DNA from: Ancylobacter sp. TS-1
Lineage (GTDB): Bacteria; Pseudomonadota; Alphaproteobacteria; Rhizobiales; Xanthobacteraceae
Reading direction: 5' to 3'
NCBI RefSeq assembly: GCF_009223885.1
Contig: NZ_CP045144.1
Coordinates: 930,001-994,000 of the forward strand
Length of the DNA: 64,000 nt
This document shows, piece after piece, positions 30,920-41,926 of the stretch. Each line of letters starts with the position of its first letter. Positions within the stretch are counted from its first letter, which is position 1. The position numbers and the translations under genes were made by a program. The notes beneath the pieces are model-generated. The model was not told the DNA's origin. It made no database searches and saw only the letters and a program-made list of their open reading frames with translations.

Positions 30920-31618
30920 ATGCTTACCCGCAAACAGCATGAGCTGCTTCTCTTCATCAATGAACGCCTCCAGAAGGACGGCGTGCCGCCCTCCTTCGAG
31001 GAGATGAAGGATGCGCTCGACCTCAGGTCGAAGTCGGGCATCCACCGGCTGATCACGGCGCTGGAGGAGCGCGGCTTCATCCGCCGCCTTCCCAACCGCG
31101 CGAGGGCACTCGATGTGGTCCGCCTGCCGGAAGACGCGCAGCCGTCCAAGCCCGCTCCCCGTCCCTTCGCGCCCAACGTCATCGAGGGCAATCTCGGCCG
31201 TGTGCGCCCGGCGAACGAGGACGACGAGACGCGGCGCGTGGTGCCGATCCCGGTCATGGGCCGGATCGCCGCCGGCACGCCCATTTCCGCCATCCAGTCG
31301 CGCGACCACACCATCGGCATGCCCCCTGAGATGCTGTCCGGCGGCGAGCATTTCGCGCTGGAAGTGCGCGGGGATTCGATGGTCGAGGCCGGCATTCTCG
31401 ACGGCGATCTCGCGCTCATCCGCAAATGCGACTCGGCCAATACCGGCGAGATCGTGGTGGCGCTGATCGACGACGAGGAAGCCACCCTCAAGCGCCTGCG
31501 CCGCAAGGGCGCCTCGGTGGCGCTGGAGGCGGCCAACCCGGCCTATGAGACCCGCATTTTCGGTCCCGACCGGGTGCGCATTCAGGGCAAGCTGGTCGGG
31601 CTGTTCCGGCGCTACTGA
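30920..31618 (+). CDS. lexA: SOS repressor LexA
   Basis: Repressor of DNA-damage genes that cleaves itself when activated by RecA filaments. 232 residues: N-terminal winged helix (about 1-65; [25 protein letters not shown] region) and S24 peptidase domain (about 110-225). The cleavage site is Ala118-Gly119, the catalytic Ser153 is in GDSMVEAG and the Lys191 in EATLKRLRR. The start ATG at 30920 gives the canonical LexA N-terminus; an upstream in-frame codon at 30869 falls in the promoter. A perfect SOS box in its promoter supports autoregulation. Its stop overlaps the convergent comEC stop by 7 bp. Confidence 0.97.
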   Translation: MLTRKQHELLLFINERLQKDGVPPSFEEMKDALDLRSKSGIHRLITALEERGFIRRLPNRARALDVVRLPEDAQPSKPAPRPFAPNVIEGNLGRVRPANEDDETRRVVPIPVMGRIAAGTPISAIQSRDHTIGMPPEMLSGGEHFALEVRGDSMVEAGILDGDLALIRKCDSANTGEIVVALIDDEEATLKRLRRKGASVALEAANPAYETRIFGPDRVRIQGKLVGLFRRY

Positions 31619-33963
31619 ACCTCCATCGGCGCTTCGGCGGGCGTTGAATCGTCTTCCACGTCGCGCATCGGCTCCTTTGACGCCGGTTGCTTTGATGTCA
31701 GTGCCGCTGATGCGGGGGCTTTTGACGTGTGTCCGCTTGATGGCGGTAACGTCTGCGCCTTCGGCTCCCAGGGACGCGTGCCGGCCGCCGGGCGGGCCGC
31801 CACCAGGCGCCAGCCGCCCTCAGGATTGCGATAGCCGGCGATTCCGCCGATAGGCCGGGCGGGATCGACCCGCACCACGGTCGCCGCGCAATCGTCGGGC
31901 GGCGCGAAGGGCGTCACCAGTACGCGCGCGAGACGGCAATCATCCTCCAGCGACTCCCTCTGGCGCGACAGCGCGGCAAGGCCGCCCTCGGGAAGCGGCA
32001 GCGTGCAGCCGGCCATGTCGCAGGCGGCGCCGGCCGTGACCTGCGTCGCGCCGACCCGCGCGCGGTCGCCATCCGCGTTGAGCCATTGCTCGACCGCGAA
32101 GCGGCCGGCGAGCCCGCTCATGCGATCGCCCATCACCGCCAGCGCACCGTCCGCGCCCCTCACCGCCACCGTCCGCGCCTGCGCGTCCACCAGCAGGTCG
32201 GGCCGCGGCGCACTCGCGGTCGCCCACAAAGCGAGCCCGGCCAGGGCGGGCGCCACCAGCACCAGACGCGAGCGCGCGAGGCAGAGCACCACCAGGGCGA
32301 GGCTGAACAGGGCAAGGCTCACGGCCGGCATCGCCCGCACGCCGCGATCCGCCCCCGGCAGGGCGGCGACGGCATCGGCGATGGCAAGCATTGCGCCGAT
32401 GCCCCAGCCCATCACCCGCCATATCGGCTCGTCCCATCCGAACGGCATCAGCAGGGCGCCGACCAGGCCCATCGGCATGACGATGAACGACACCACCGGC
32501 ATCGCCGCCAGATTGGCCAGCAGGCTGAGCGGCGCCAGCCGCTGGAAGTGGAAGGCCGCGAACGGCGCCGTCGCCAGTCCCGCCGCCAGCGAGCCCAGCA
32601 CCAGCGCCGCGAGGTAGCGCGCCGGCACTGCGAGCACCGGGGCGCTCACGCCCGGCGGCGCGGCGATGAAGCGGCCGAACCGCTCATAGGCGGCGACCAG
32701 CGCCAGCGTCGCCGCGAACGACATCTGCGCGCCCGGATCGAGCACCGCCCAGGGCGTCAGCGCCATCACCGCCAGCGCCGCGAGCGCCAGCGTGCGCAGG
32801 GTGAGCGCCGGCCGCCCGAGAACGACGCCGGAGAGCACCAGCAGCGTCATCGCATAGGCGCGCTGGGTCGGCACCTCGGCGCCGGACAGAAGCAGGTAGA
32901 AGCTCGCCGAAGCCACGGCCGGCAGCGCCGCCCAGGCCTTGATCGGCCGCGACAGGGCGAGTTCCGGCACCAGCGCCAGCAGGGCGCGCGCGAGAAAGAA
33001 CACCGTGCTGGCCACCAGCGCCATGTGCAGACCGGAAATCGAGAGGATGTGCGAGAGGCCGGCGATCCGCATGCTCTCCTCGATCGGCTCGCCCACCGCG
33101 TCGCGCAACCCGGTGACGAGCGCCACCGCGACCCCGCCATCCGCGCCCGGCAGCGTCGCCCGGATCCGCGCGGCGATGGCGCGGCGGGTGCCGTCAAGCC
33201 AGGTGGCGAGGCTGAGGCTCCAGGGCGGCGCGCCGGGCGCCGGCGCCGCCTCCGGCCGGCCCAGCGCGAAGCCGGTGGCGCCGATGCCGTCGAACCAGAT
33301 CGCCCGGCCGAAATCGAATCCGCCGGGATAGGCCGGCCCGGGCGGCGGGCCGAGCGTGGCGCGCAGGCGCACATGGCTACCCACAGCCGGAGGGTCGCGT
33401 CCCGTCAGCGTCACCCGCACGCGCTGCGGCGGCTCGGCCGGCGGGCGCGCGAAGCCGGTGACGAGAAGGGTGATCCGGCTGCCGCGCGGGCGCTGCTCGG
33501 CCGCCTCGACGAAACCGGTCAGTTCGGCCGCGTAGAGCGTGCTGCCGAGCACCGGATGCGCCATGCGCTGTACCTGCAGCCCGGCCACCGCGAAGCCGAG
33601 CGCGACGACGGCAAGCAGCGCGAAGAGATGGAAGCCGAAGGGCCGCTCCCGCCGCCATGCGGCCAGCGCGGCGAAAACGCCGGCCGGCACGAAGCCGGCA
33701 TAGGCCAGCGGTTCCTGCGGCGCGGCGAAATAGAGCGCGGATCCCAAGGCGAAGGCGACTGGCAGGAACAGGAAGCCGCGCCGGTCGTCGAGTTCGCGCG
33801 CCAGAGCGGCGGAAAGGCCGCCGAGTAGCGCCGCGAACGGCAGTCCCGGCCAGCGTCCGGTGACGCCGAGGGCGGGCCTCGCGGCCGCGAGCACCGCCAC
33901 CCGCGCCCCCCGGCGGCGCGGCATGTCCTTGCCCGGAATGTCCTCTCCCGGCGGCGCCTGCAT
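31612..33963 (-). CDS. comEC: ComEC/Rec2-family DNA-uptake membrane protein
   Basis: About 783 residues. Polytopic membrane protein with an N-terminal DUF4131 region (about 45-200), the Competence domain (about 225-500; [15 protein letters not shown] is the family signature) and a soluble C-terminal part (about 600-783). In competent bacteria ComEC forms the channel that imports single-stranded DNA. The C-terminal HxHxDH metallo-beta-lactamase motif found in many ComEC proteins is absent here. The extreme C-terminus has SKAP, SKQP and SKEP repeats. ATG at 33963 is the best of several possible starts. Natural competence of this organism cannot be inferred from this gene alone. Confidence 0.9.
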   Translation of the reverse strand: MQAPPGEDIPGKDMPRRRGARVAVLAAARPALGVTGRWPGLPFAALLGGLSAALARELDDRRGFLFLPVAFALGSALYFAAPQEPLAYAGFVPAGVFAALAAWRRERPFGFHLFALLAVVALGFAVAGLQVQRMAHPVLGSTLYAAELTGFVEAAEQRPRGSRITLLVTGFARPPAEPPQRVRVTLTGRDPPAVGSHVRLRATLGPPPGPAYPGGFDFGRAIWFDGIGATGFALGRPEAAPAPGAPPWSLSLATWLDGTRRAIAARIRATLPGADGGVAVALVTGLRDAVGEPIEESMRIAGLSHILSISGLHMALVASTVFFLARALLALVPELALSRPIKAWAALPAVASASFYLLLSGAEVPTQRAYAMTLLVLSGVVLGRPALTLRTLALAALAVMALTPWAVLDPGAQMSFAATLALVAAYERFGRFIAAPPGVSAPVLAVPARYLAALVLGSLAAGLATAPFAAFHFQRLAPLSLLANLAAMPVVSFIVMPMGLVGALLMPFGWDEPIWRVMGWGIGAMLAIADAVAALPGADRGVRAMPAVSLALFSLALVVLCLARSRLVLVAPALAGLALWATASAPRPDLLVDAQARTVAVRGADGALAVMGDRMSGLAGRFAVEQWLNADGDRARVGATQVTAGAACDMAGCTLPLPEGGLAALSRQRESLEDDCRLARVLVTPFAPPDDCAATVVRVDPARPIGGIAGYRNPEGGWRLVAARPAAGTRPWEPKAQTLPPSSGHTSKAPASAALTSKQPASKEPMRDVEDDSTPAEAPMEVQ

Positions 33964-34180
33964 CCCCGCACGGCCCCCTTCCGCACGCCCCCTTGCGCAC
34001 TCCCGATGAAGGTCGCGGACACGCCCGGCGCACGCGCCTGTGACGGGCCGGCGGCGTCTCGGGCGATCCTGCGCTTTTCCCGTGTCGCGCACCTATGGTA
34101 CACGCACCGTCCGCGCCCGCCACGCAGCAACCTTCACGCTTTGACGCCGCTGACATTCCCCGGCGCGAGACGAAAGAGCC

Positions 34181-35617
34181 ATGTCCGAGACCGTCGTCAC
34201 CCGCTTCGCCCCTTCGCCCACCGGCTTCCTGCACATTGGCGGGGCGCGCACCGCGCTGTTCAACTGGCTCTACGCCCGCGCCAAGGGCGGCACGATGCTG
34301 CTGCGCATCGAGGACACCGACCGCCAGCGCTCCACCCCGGAAGCCATCGACGCGATCATCGACGGGCTGAACTGGCTCGGCATCGACTGGTCAGGCGACG
34401 TCATCTACCAGTTCGCCCGCGCCGAGCGGCACCGCGAGGCGGTGGAGCAGATGATCGCCGCCGGCCGCGCCTATCCCTGCTACGCCTCGGCGGCGGAGCT
34501 GGAGGAGATGCGCGAGACCGCCCGCAAGGAGGGCCGCCCGCCCCGCTATGACGGGCGCTGGCGCGACCGCGACCCGTCCGAATACCCCACCGACCGCAAG
34601 CCGGTCTTCCGCCTCAAGGCGCCGACCGAGGGCGAGACGGTCATCGACGACCTCGTGCAGGGCCGCGTCGTGATCCCCAACAAGGACCTCGACGACCTCG
34701 TGCTGCTGCGCTCCGACGGCACGCCGACCTACATGCTCTCCGTGGTCGTCGACGACCACGACATGAACGTCACCCACATCATCCGCGGCGACGACCACCT
34801 GACCAATGCCGCGCGTCAGACGCAGATCTACCATGCGCTGGGATGGGAGGTGCCGAAGATGGCGCATATCCCGCTCATCCACGGGCCGGATGGTGCCAAG
34901 CTCTCCAAGCGCCACGGCGCGCTCGGCGTCGATGCCTATCGCGCCATGGGCTACCTGCCCGCCGCGCTGCGCAACTACCTCGTCCGCCTCGGCTGGAGCC
35001 ATGGCGACCAGGAGATCTTCTCGACCGAGGAAATGACCTCCCTGTTCGATCTCGACCGGGTGGGACGCTCGGCGGCGCGCTTCGATTTCGCCAAGCTGGA
35101 GAGCATCAACGGCCTCTATATGCGGGCGACGCCGGACGCGGAGCTTCTGGCGGCCATCGACACGCTGCTGCCGCACATCCCCAATGGCGCGAGCATCGCC
35201 GCGGCGCTCACCCCGGAGCGGCGGGCGCAGCTTCTGGCCGCCATGCCGGGGCTGAAGGAGCGTGCGAAGACACTCATCGAACTCATTGATAATGCTTCAT
35301 ATATTCTGAACGTTCGCCCGCTGCCGATCGAGGAGAAGGCGCAGGCGCTGCTGACCGGGGAGGCCCGGCGCCTGCTCGCCGCAGCGGCCGAGAAGCTCGC
35401 CCGCGTGGCCGAGTGGAACGCCGTCGAGACCGAGGCGGCGGTGCGCGCGACGGCCGAGGAGCTCGGCGTGAAGCTCGGCGCCATCGCCCAGCCGCTGCGC
35501 GCCGCGATGACCGGAAAGACGACCTCTCCCGGTATCTTCGACGTTCTGGCCGTGCTCGGCCGGGAGGAGTCGCTGGCCCGCATCGCCGACCAGACCGGCT
35601 CGCTCGCGGCGGCGTAA
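34181..35617 (+). CDS. gltX: Glutamyl-tRNA synthetase
   Basis: Charges tRNA-Glu; in alphaproteobacteria a GltX paralogue often also makes Glu-tRNA-Gln for GatCAB. 478 residues, class I synthetase: the HIGH-type motif in [16 protein letters not shown], the KMSKS-type motif [10 protein letters not shown], and a C-terminal anticodon-binding helical domain (about 330-478). ATG at 34181, divergent from comEC across a 217-bp gap. Most alphaproteobacteria have two gltX genes; which one this is cannot be told. Confidence 0.97.
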   Translation: MSETVVTRFAPSPTGFLHIGGARTALFNWLYARAKGGTMLLRIEDTDRQRSTPEAIDAIIDGLNWLGIDWSGDVIYQFARAERHREAVEQMIAAGRAYPCYASAAELEEMRETARKEGRPPRYDGRWRDRDPSEYPTDRKPVFRLKAPTEGETVIDDLVQGRVVIPNKDLDDLVLLRSDGTPTYMLSVVVDDHDMNVTHIIRGDDHLTNAARQTQIYHALGWEVPKMAHIPLIHGPDGAKLSKRHGALGVDAYRAMGYLPAALRNYLVRLGWSHGDQEIFSTEEMTSLFDLDRVGRSAARFDFAKLESINGLYMRATPDAELLAAIDTLLPHIPNGASIAAALTPERRAQLLAAMPGLKERAKTLIELIDNASYILNVRPLPIEEKAQALLTGEARRLLAAAAEKLARVAEWNAVETEAAVRATAEELGVKLGAIAQPLRAAMTGKTTSPGIFDVLAVLGREESLARIADQTGSLAAA

Positions 35618-35850
35618 GATCTCCGTCTAGCACGGCGCGCAGGTGGAGGTGAATTCGTTTCGCCGCCACCGCACGGCCGCATTGCGGTACCAATTTCGCT
35701 GCGCTTGCGAGGGCGGATCGAAACCGCTACGACTGCCTCTCGGGCCGCAGCGAGACATCCCCCGTCTCCGGCCATGGCCTCCGGGCCCGGCACTGCACCC
35801 GCAAGACGTGATCCGTTTCATTCGGTTCCACAGGCTCAGGGAGAACCCGC

Positions 35851-37161
<1,311 letters not shown>

Positions 37162-37252
37162 GCGGCGCCTGACGGCGGCGTGCCGGTAGCGGCGCGACGC
37201 GGTCGGACGAGACAAGCGGCGCCCGCGCCGCCGCCTGAGACGAGAGCTTCAG

Positions 37253-37290
37253 AATTCCCCGTCCTCCCGCCGGAGGGCGGGGATTTTGCT
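37253..37290 (+). terminator. Rho-independent terminator of gltA
   Basis: Stem CCCCGTCCTCC / GGAGGGCGGGG (11 bp, one G-U pair) with a CGCC loop at 37257-37282, followed by ATTTTGCTTT. About 95 bp after the gltA stop; it lies between convergent gltA and lpxB. Confidence 0.85.
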
Positions 37291-37361
37291 TTCTGGCTGG
37301 TGTTTGCCGTCGTGGCCGGGCGTGACCCGGCCATCCACGCTTGCACTGCACGCGCCCGGCC

Positions 37362-38570
37362 TCAGCCCTTCGCGCCTGCGCGCGCGTCCGCCAGCGTTTC
37401 CAGAACGGCGCGCGCCGCCCGGCGGCTCGGCGGCTCGCCGCCCTCGCCCATCATCGCGTCGAGCCGGGCGAAGGCGGCGAGCTGCGCCCCGCGCTCGTCT
37501 CCGCCCTCGATGAGCTGCGCGAGCTGCGCCGCCATGGCGGGCGGATCGATATGCCATTGCAGATATTCCGGCACCGTCGGCGTACCGAGGATGAGATTCG
37601 GCAGGATCGCGGTCTTCACCTTGATGAAGTACGGCGCGATGCGCCCTTCCAGCCACGGGACGCGATAGGCGGCGACCGTGGGAATGCCGGAGAGCGCCAG
37701 TTCCAGCGTCACCGTACCCGAGGCCGCCAGCGCCGCCCGCGCGATGCGGAACGCGGCGCGCTTCTCTTCCTCGTCGACGACGATGCGCGGCTTGACCGGC
37801 CAACCGGCCACGACCTCCTCGACCTGGGCGAGCCGGCGGGGCAGCGTCGGCAGCACCACGTCGACGTCCGGCAGGCGTTCGCGTACCCGCTCCAGCACCT
37901 CGCCGAAGGTCGCCCCGAGCCGCGCCAGCTCGGCGCGCCGGCTTCCCGGCAGCACCAGAAGGACGGGCGGCATCCCTTCGCGACGCCGTGCCTCCTCGGC
38001 ATTCGGCCGCAGGCGATCCAGTTCGCCAAGCAGCGGGTGGCCGACATAGGTGGTCGGCGGCCCGCCGAGCGCATGCATCGCCTCCGGTTCGAAAGGCAGC
38101 AATGCCAATACCTTATCGAAGTCCGGCGCCATCGCCCGCGCGCGGCCCGGCCGCCAGACCCAGACCGTCGGCGCGACATATTTGACGATGGGCAGGCCGG
38201 GAAGGCGCGCCCTCACCTTGCGCGCCACGCGATGGGTGAAATCCGGGGCGTCGACCAGGACGAGAATGTCGGGCGGCGCATCGATGATCGCCCGCGCGGT
38301 CTCGCGCATCCGCCGCAATATGCGCGGCAGGCCGGCGACGACCTGCGCGAAGCCCATGGCGGTGATGTCCTCCATCGGGAACAGGCTCGCCAGCCCCTGC
38401 GCCTGCATGCGCGCGCCGCCGACGCCGCGAAAGCGCACACCCGACGGGCTCAGCCCCTTGAGCTCCGCCATCAGCTCGGCGCCGAGCGCATCGCCGGATT
38501 CCTCGCCCGCGACGATGAAGACGTCGAGCGGGCGAGCTTCGTCCGCGCCCGTGCCGGAAGGGGCGCTCAT
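37362..38570 (-). CDS. lpxB: Lipid A disaccharide synthase
   Basis: GT19 glycosyltransferase joining UDP-2,3-diacylglucosamine and lipid X to form the lipid A disaccharide. 402 residues: VFIVAGEESGDALGAELM, GVGGARMQAQGL, FPFE-like LLPFEPEAM and the LPGSRRAEL motif. Its ATG overlaps the lpxI stop (ATGA), implying translational coupling. It is the last gene of the lpxD-fabZ-lpxA-lpxI-lpxB string. Confidence 0.97.
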   Translation of the reverse strand: MSAPSGTGADEARPLDVFIVAGEESGDALGAELMAELKGLSPSGVRFRGVGGARMQAQGLASLFPMEDITAMGFAQVVAGLPRILRRMRETARAIIDAPPDILVLVDAPDFTHRVARKVRARLPGLPIVKYVAPTVWVWRPGRARAMAPDFDKVLALLPFEPEAMHALGGPPTTYVGHPLLGELDRLRPNAEEARRREGMPPVLLVLPGSRRAELARLGATFGEVLERVRERLPDVDVVLPTLPRRLAQVEEVVAGWPVKPRIVVDEEEKRAAFRIARAALAASGTVTLELALSGIPTVAAYRVPWLEGRIAPYFIKVKTAILPNLILGTPTVPEYLQWHIDPPAMAAQLAQLIEGGDERGAQLAAFARLDAMMGEGGEPPSRRAARAVLETLADARAGAKG

Positions 38571-39475
38571 GGCGCATCCGCCCCGTCACGGACGAAAGCG
38601 TGGATGAACAGCCCGGCCGCGTCCGCAGCGCGCAGCAGCGCCTCGACATCGGAAACGATGACGCCCCCGGCCTCGACGGCGATACCCGCAAGCCCGGCGC
38701 GCGCCGCGCCCTCGACGGTGCGCACCCCGAGCGAAGGCAGGTCGAGCCGCCGGTCCTGCCCCTCCTTGGGGCGCTTCACCAGCACGCCACAGGGCGCCGG
38801 CATCTTGATCCGGCCATTGGCGCGCAGCTCCGCGACCCGCGCCAGCATCAGGTCGGTGCCCTCCGCCGCCTCCATGGCCACCACATGCCGGTTCATCACC
38901 ACCAGCCCCTGCCCGATGTCGAGCGGGCCGGTGACGGCCAGCACCCGGCGCCCGAGCGCGATATCCTCCATCTGCCCGGCATCGGGCGCGACCGCGCCGA
39001 GCGTGCCGGCCGGAAGCAGGATTTCGGGGGCGATTTCATGGGCGCCGACGAGGCGAAAGCCCGCCTCCTCGAACAGCCGGCCAAAGCTGGTCAGCAGGTG
39101 ATCGTCGCCCCCGCGCAGCATGCCGAACACGCGCGGCAGCAGGGTCAGCGTGGTCCAGTCCAACCGGATGTCGCGCATGCGCGGGCGCAGCACATTGCCG
39201 ATGAACACCACATCGCGGCAGCCCAGGCGGCGCAGTTCGCGCGTCAGCAGCCCGAAGCGGCCGATATGGACCCACATATGCGGCCACGCTTCGACGGTGG
39301 AATCGGCGAAGCCGCGCACCGGAAAGAGCATGACCCGGCGCCCGGCCTTGCGGGCGGCCTGCGCCACCGCGAGAGGAAAGGCGCCGCCGCCGCAGATGAT
39401 GGCGAGCGGCTCGCCCGCCCCCGGCGTCTGCGGCCCGGCCGGGCCGGGTTCAGGCGGCTTCGGGCTCGGCGACAT
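38567..39475 (-). CDS. lpxI: UDP-2,3-diacylglucosamine pyrophosphatase LpxI (DUF1009)
   Basis: Hydrolyses UDP-2,3-diacylglucosamine to lipid X and UMP, replacing LpxH in most alphaproteobacteria. 302 residues with an N-terminal Rossmann-like domain (LAIICGGGAFPLAVAQAARKAGR, FIGNVLRP) and the catalytic DUF1009 domain (about 150-300; VTGPLDIGQGLVVMNRHVVAMEAAEGTD, RRLDLPSLGVRTVEGAARAG). ATG at 39475 overlaps the lpxA coding end by 26 bp. An Asp-rich metal site is expected in the C-terminal domain. Confidence 0.95.
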   Translation of the reverse strand: MSPSPKPPEPGPAGPQTPGAGEPLAIICGGGAFPLAVAQAARKAGRRVMLFPVRGFADSTVEAWPHMWVHIGRFGLLTRELRRLGCRDVVFIGNVLRPRMRDIRLDWTTLTLLPRVFGMLRGGDDHLLTSFGRLFEEAGFRLVGAHEIAPEILLPAGTLGAVAPDAGQMEDIALGRRVLAVTGPLDIGQGLVVMNRHVVAMEAAEGTDLMLARVAELRANGRIKMPAPCGVLVKRPKEGQDRRLDLPSLGVRTVEGAARAGLAGIAVEAGGVIVSDVEALLRAADAAGLFIHAFVRDGADAP

Positions 39476-40280
39476 GATCGGCCGCGTCGGCGGGTACGGT
39501 CAGGCGGCGCTTGCCGGCGCTGCGCACGAACGCGACGATCTGCAGGACATGGTCGTTGTCACCGAACTCGGCCGCCACGCGGTCGGCGCGCTCGGCGAGC
39601 GTGCCGCCGCCGTAGAACAACTCGCGATAGGCGGCCTGCATCTGCCGGCGCTGCTGGAGCGTGAGGCCCCGGCGCTTCAGGCCGGTATAGTTCAGCGAGC
39701 GCAGGCCCGGATGGCCCTCCATCATCAGGCCGTAAGGGATGATGTCGAAGTGCACCCCGCACATGCCGCCGACCATGGCGCCGTCGCCGATACGCGTGAA
39801 CTGGTGCACGGCAGCAAGCCCGCCGATGAACACATTTTCGCCGACCGTCACGTGCCCGGCCAGCGTGGCATTGTTGGCGAACACGGCGCGCGCGCCGACC
39901 ACGCAGTCATGCGCGATGTGGCTGCCGACCATGAACATACCGCCCTCGCCGACCACCGTCTCCATGTGGCCGCCGGCGGTGCCGGTGTTCATGGTGACAT
40001 GCTCGCGGATGATGCAGTTGCGGCCGACCAGCAGGCGGCTCGACTCGCCCTTGTAATGGTAGGACTGCGGCTGCGAACCCAGCGAGGCGAACGGGTACAC
40101 CACCGTGCCTTCGCCCAGCGTGGTGTGCCCGGCGACGGCGACATGCGAGACGAGGCGCACGCCCGCCTCCAGCACCACATTGGCGCCGACGGTGCAGAAG
40201 GGCCCGATCTCGACGCCCTCGCCCAGCCTGGCGCCGTCCTCGATGCGTGCGGCCGGATCGATCCTTGCCCCGCCGCTCAC
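39450..40280 (-). CDS. lpxA: UDP-N-acetylglucosamine O-acyltransferase
   Basis: First step of lipid A synthesis: 3-O-acylation of UDP-GlcNAc from hydroxyacyl-ACP. 276 residues of left-handed beta-helix built from hexapeptide repeats ([20 protein letters not shown]), the catalytic His region [11 protein letters not shown], and a C-terminal helical domain with [10 protein letters not shown]. Translation probably starts at a GTG (40280) that overlaps the fabZ stop as GTGA; no ATG fits before the first coil of the helix. Confidence 0.95.
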   Translation of the reverse strand: MSGGARIDPAARIEDGARLGEGVEIGPFCTVGANVVLEAGVRLVSHVAVAGHTTLGEGTVVYPFASLGSQPQSYHYKGESSRLLVGRNCIIREHVTMNTGTAGGHMETVVGEGGMFMVGSHIAHDCVVGARAVFANNATLAGHVTVGENVFIGGLAAVHQFTRIGDGAMVGGMCGVHFDIIPYGLMMEGHPGLRSLNYTGLKRRGLTLQQRRQMQAAYRELFYGGGTLAERADRVAAEFGDNDHVLQIVAFVRSAGKRRLTVPADAADHVAEPEAA

Positions 40281-40768
40281 TTCTTCGGTTCCCGGGCGAT
40301 CATCGCGCCCACCTCGGCCTCGGCCACCAGCTGGCCGTCGACTCTGGCCTCGCCTCGGAACCACCACATGTTGCGGCGCTTGGTCATCTGCGTCATGTGG
40401 TACTCCAGCACATCGCCCGGTATCACGGGCCGACGGAATTTCGCCTTGTCGATGGTCATGAAATAAACGAGCGAGGGCGCACCGTCACCGGGGCGCTCCA
40501 GCAGGCAGATCGTGCCCGCCGTCTGCGCCATGCCCTCGAGGATCAGCACGCCCGGCATGACAGGATTGTCGGGGAAATGGCCCTGGAAATGGGGTTCGTT
40601 GGCCGACACGTTCTTGATACCGACCGCCTTCCGGTCGCCCTCGATGCCGACGATCTTGTCGACCATGAGGAACGGGTAGCGGTGCGGCAGCGCGGCCAGA
40701 ATGCGGAGAATGTCGGCGGAGCCGAGCGCGGCGGTCTCGGTCGCGATGGTATCGGCCTGCACGTCCAT
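40277..40768 (-). CDS. fabZ: 3-hydroxyacyl-ACP dehydratase FabZ
   Basis: Dehydrates 3-hydroxyacyl-ACP in fatty acid elongation and competes with LpxA for hydroxyacyl-ACP, which explains its place in the lpx operon. 163 residues, hot-dog fold: [12 protein letters not shown], the catalytic [15 protein letters not shown]is and LILEGMAQ Glu. The ATG at 40768 is given, but a GTG at 40777 overlapping the lpxD stop (GTGA) has a better spaced AGGAGG ribosome site and is a serious alternative. Confidence 0.96.
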   Translation of the reverse strand: MDVQADTIATETAALGSADILRILAALPHRYPFLMVDKIVGIEGDRKAVGIKNVSANEPHFQGHFPDNPVMPGVLILEGMAQTAGTICLLERPGDGAPSLVYFMTIDKAKFRRPVIPGDVLEYHMTQMTKRRNMWWFRGEARVDGQLVAEAEVGAMIAREPKK

Positions 40769-40773
40769 GTCCT

Positions 40774-41838
40774 TCACTGCCCCTCCTGTCGGCCGCCGGC
40801 CGGACGGTCGCCGCGCGCCAGTCGCTGCACGGCCATGACCTCCCGGAACCAGTCGCGCATCGGCTTGGCGGGCGAGCCGCCCCACTCGACGCCCGGCGGC
40901 ACGTCGTCCTTCACATTGCTCGACGCGGCGATGCGCGCCCCGTCGCCGATATGCACATGGCCGATGACGCCGACCTGCCCGCCCAGCATCACGAAATCGC
41001 CGAGAGTCGTGCTGCCGGCGATACCGGTCTGGGACACGATGATGCAGTGACGGCCGACGACGACGTTGTGGGCGATCTGCACGAGGTTGTCGATCTTGGT
41101 GCCCTCGCCGATCACCGTGTCGCGCAGCCCCCCGCGGTCTATCGCGGTGCCGGCGCCGATCTCCACGTCGTCCTGAAGTACGACCCGGCCGATCTGCGGC
41201 ACCTTCGCATGGCCGCGCGCGCCGCCGAGATAGCCGAAGCCGTCCTGCCCGATGCGTGCGCCCGGATGGACGATCACCCGGTCGCCGACGAGGGCATGCA
41301 GCAGCGAGGCGCCGGCGCCGATCGAGCAGTCCCGCCCGATGCGCACGCCCGGGCCGATCACCGCGCCGGCCCCGATCACCGTGCCCGCGCCGACCTCGGC
41401 GCCCGGGCCGATCACCGCGCCGGGATCGACCGTCACCTCCGCCTCCAGGCGTGCCTGCGGATGCACGATGGCGTCCGAGGCGACGCCGGTCTGACCGAAG
41501 ACGGAACCGGGCCGCAGGCTGGTCGCGTAGAGCCGGCGGGCAACAGCGACGAAAGCCGCGTGCGGTTTGGCGACCTTGAGGGCCACCGTGCCGGCCGGCA
41601 CATGGGAGGCATATCGCTCAATGACGAAACAGGCACCAGCGCGCGTGCGGGTCAGATCCGGCACGTGGCGGGCGCCGTCCATGAAGGACAGGTCCGTCGG
41701 CCCGGCATCGTCGAGCGCGGCGATTGCGCCGACCGTCCGGGCCGCATCGGCATCGCCCACCGGCGCCGCGCCGACGAGCGTGCATATCTCGCCGACGGTC
41801 AGGGGCGCGGGGGCCGGATGAAAGAAAGGATCGCTCAT
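40774..41838 (-). CDS. lpxD: UDP-3-O-(3-hydroxyacyl)glucosamine N-acyltransferase
   Basis: Third lipid A step, N-acylation of the glucosamine. 354 residues: N-terminal uridine-binding domain (about 1-105), long hexapeptide beta-helix (about 110-310; [21 protein letters not shown] region), the catalytic His loop [21 protein letters not shown] and a short C-terminal helix. ATG at 41838 fits the start of the fold. It begins the lpxD-fabZ-lpxA-lpxI-lpxB set, separated from bamA by an 88-bp gap with a hairpin. Confidence 0.96.
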   Translation of the reverse strand: MSDPFFHPAPAPLTVGEICTLVGAAPVGDADAARTVGAIAALDDAGPTDLSFMDGARHVPDLTRTRAGACFVIERYASHVPAGTVALKVAKPHAAFVAVARRLYATSLRPGSVFGQTGVASDAIVHPQARLEAEVTVDPGAVIGPGAEVGAGTVIGAGAVIGPGVRIGRDCSIGAGASLLHALVGDRVIVHPGARIGQDGFGYLGGARGHAKVPQIGRVVLQDDVEIGAGTAIDRGGLRDTVIGEGTKIDNLVQIAHNVVVGRHCIIVSQTGIAGSTTLGDFVMLGGQVGVIGHVHIGDGARIAASSNVKDDVPPGVEWGGSPAKPMRDWFREVMAVQRLARGDRPAGGRQEGQ

Positions 41839-41869
41839 CGCCGCGTGCCGACCGCCGACCTGTTTCCCA

Positions 41870-41901
41870 AACGCACAAGCGGTCCGGATGACCGGACCGC
41901 C
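41870..41901 (-). terminator. Hairpin between bamA and lpxD, possible terminator
   Basis: Perfect 9-bp stem GCGGTCCGG / CCGGACCGC with a 4-nt loop (41879-41900), followed on the minus strand by TTGTGCGTTT. The U-rich part is interrupted, so it may attenuate rather than stop transcription into lpxD. Confidence 0.5.
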
Positions 41902-41926
41902 GTGCAGCCTATATGGAGGCAGTCTA

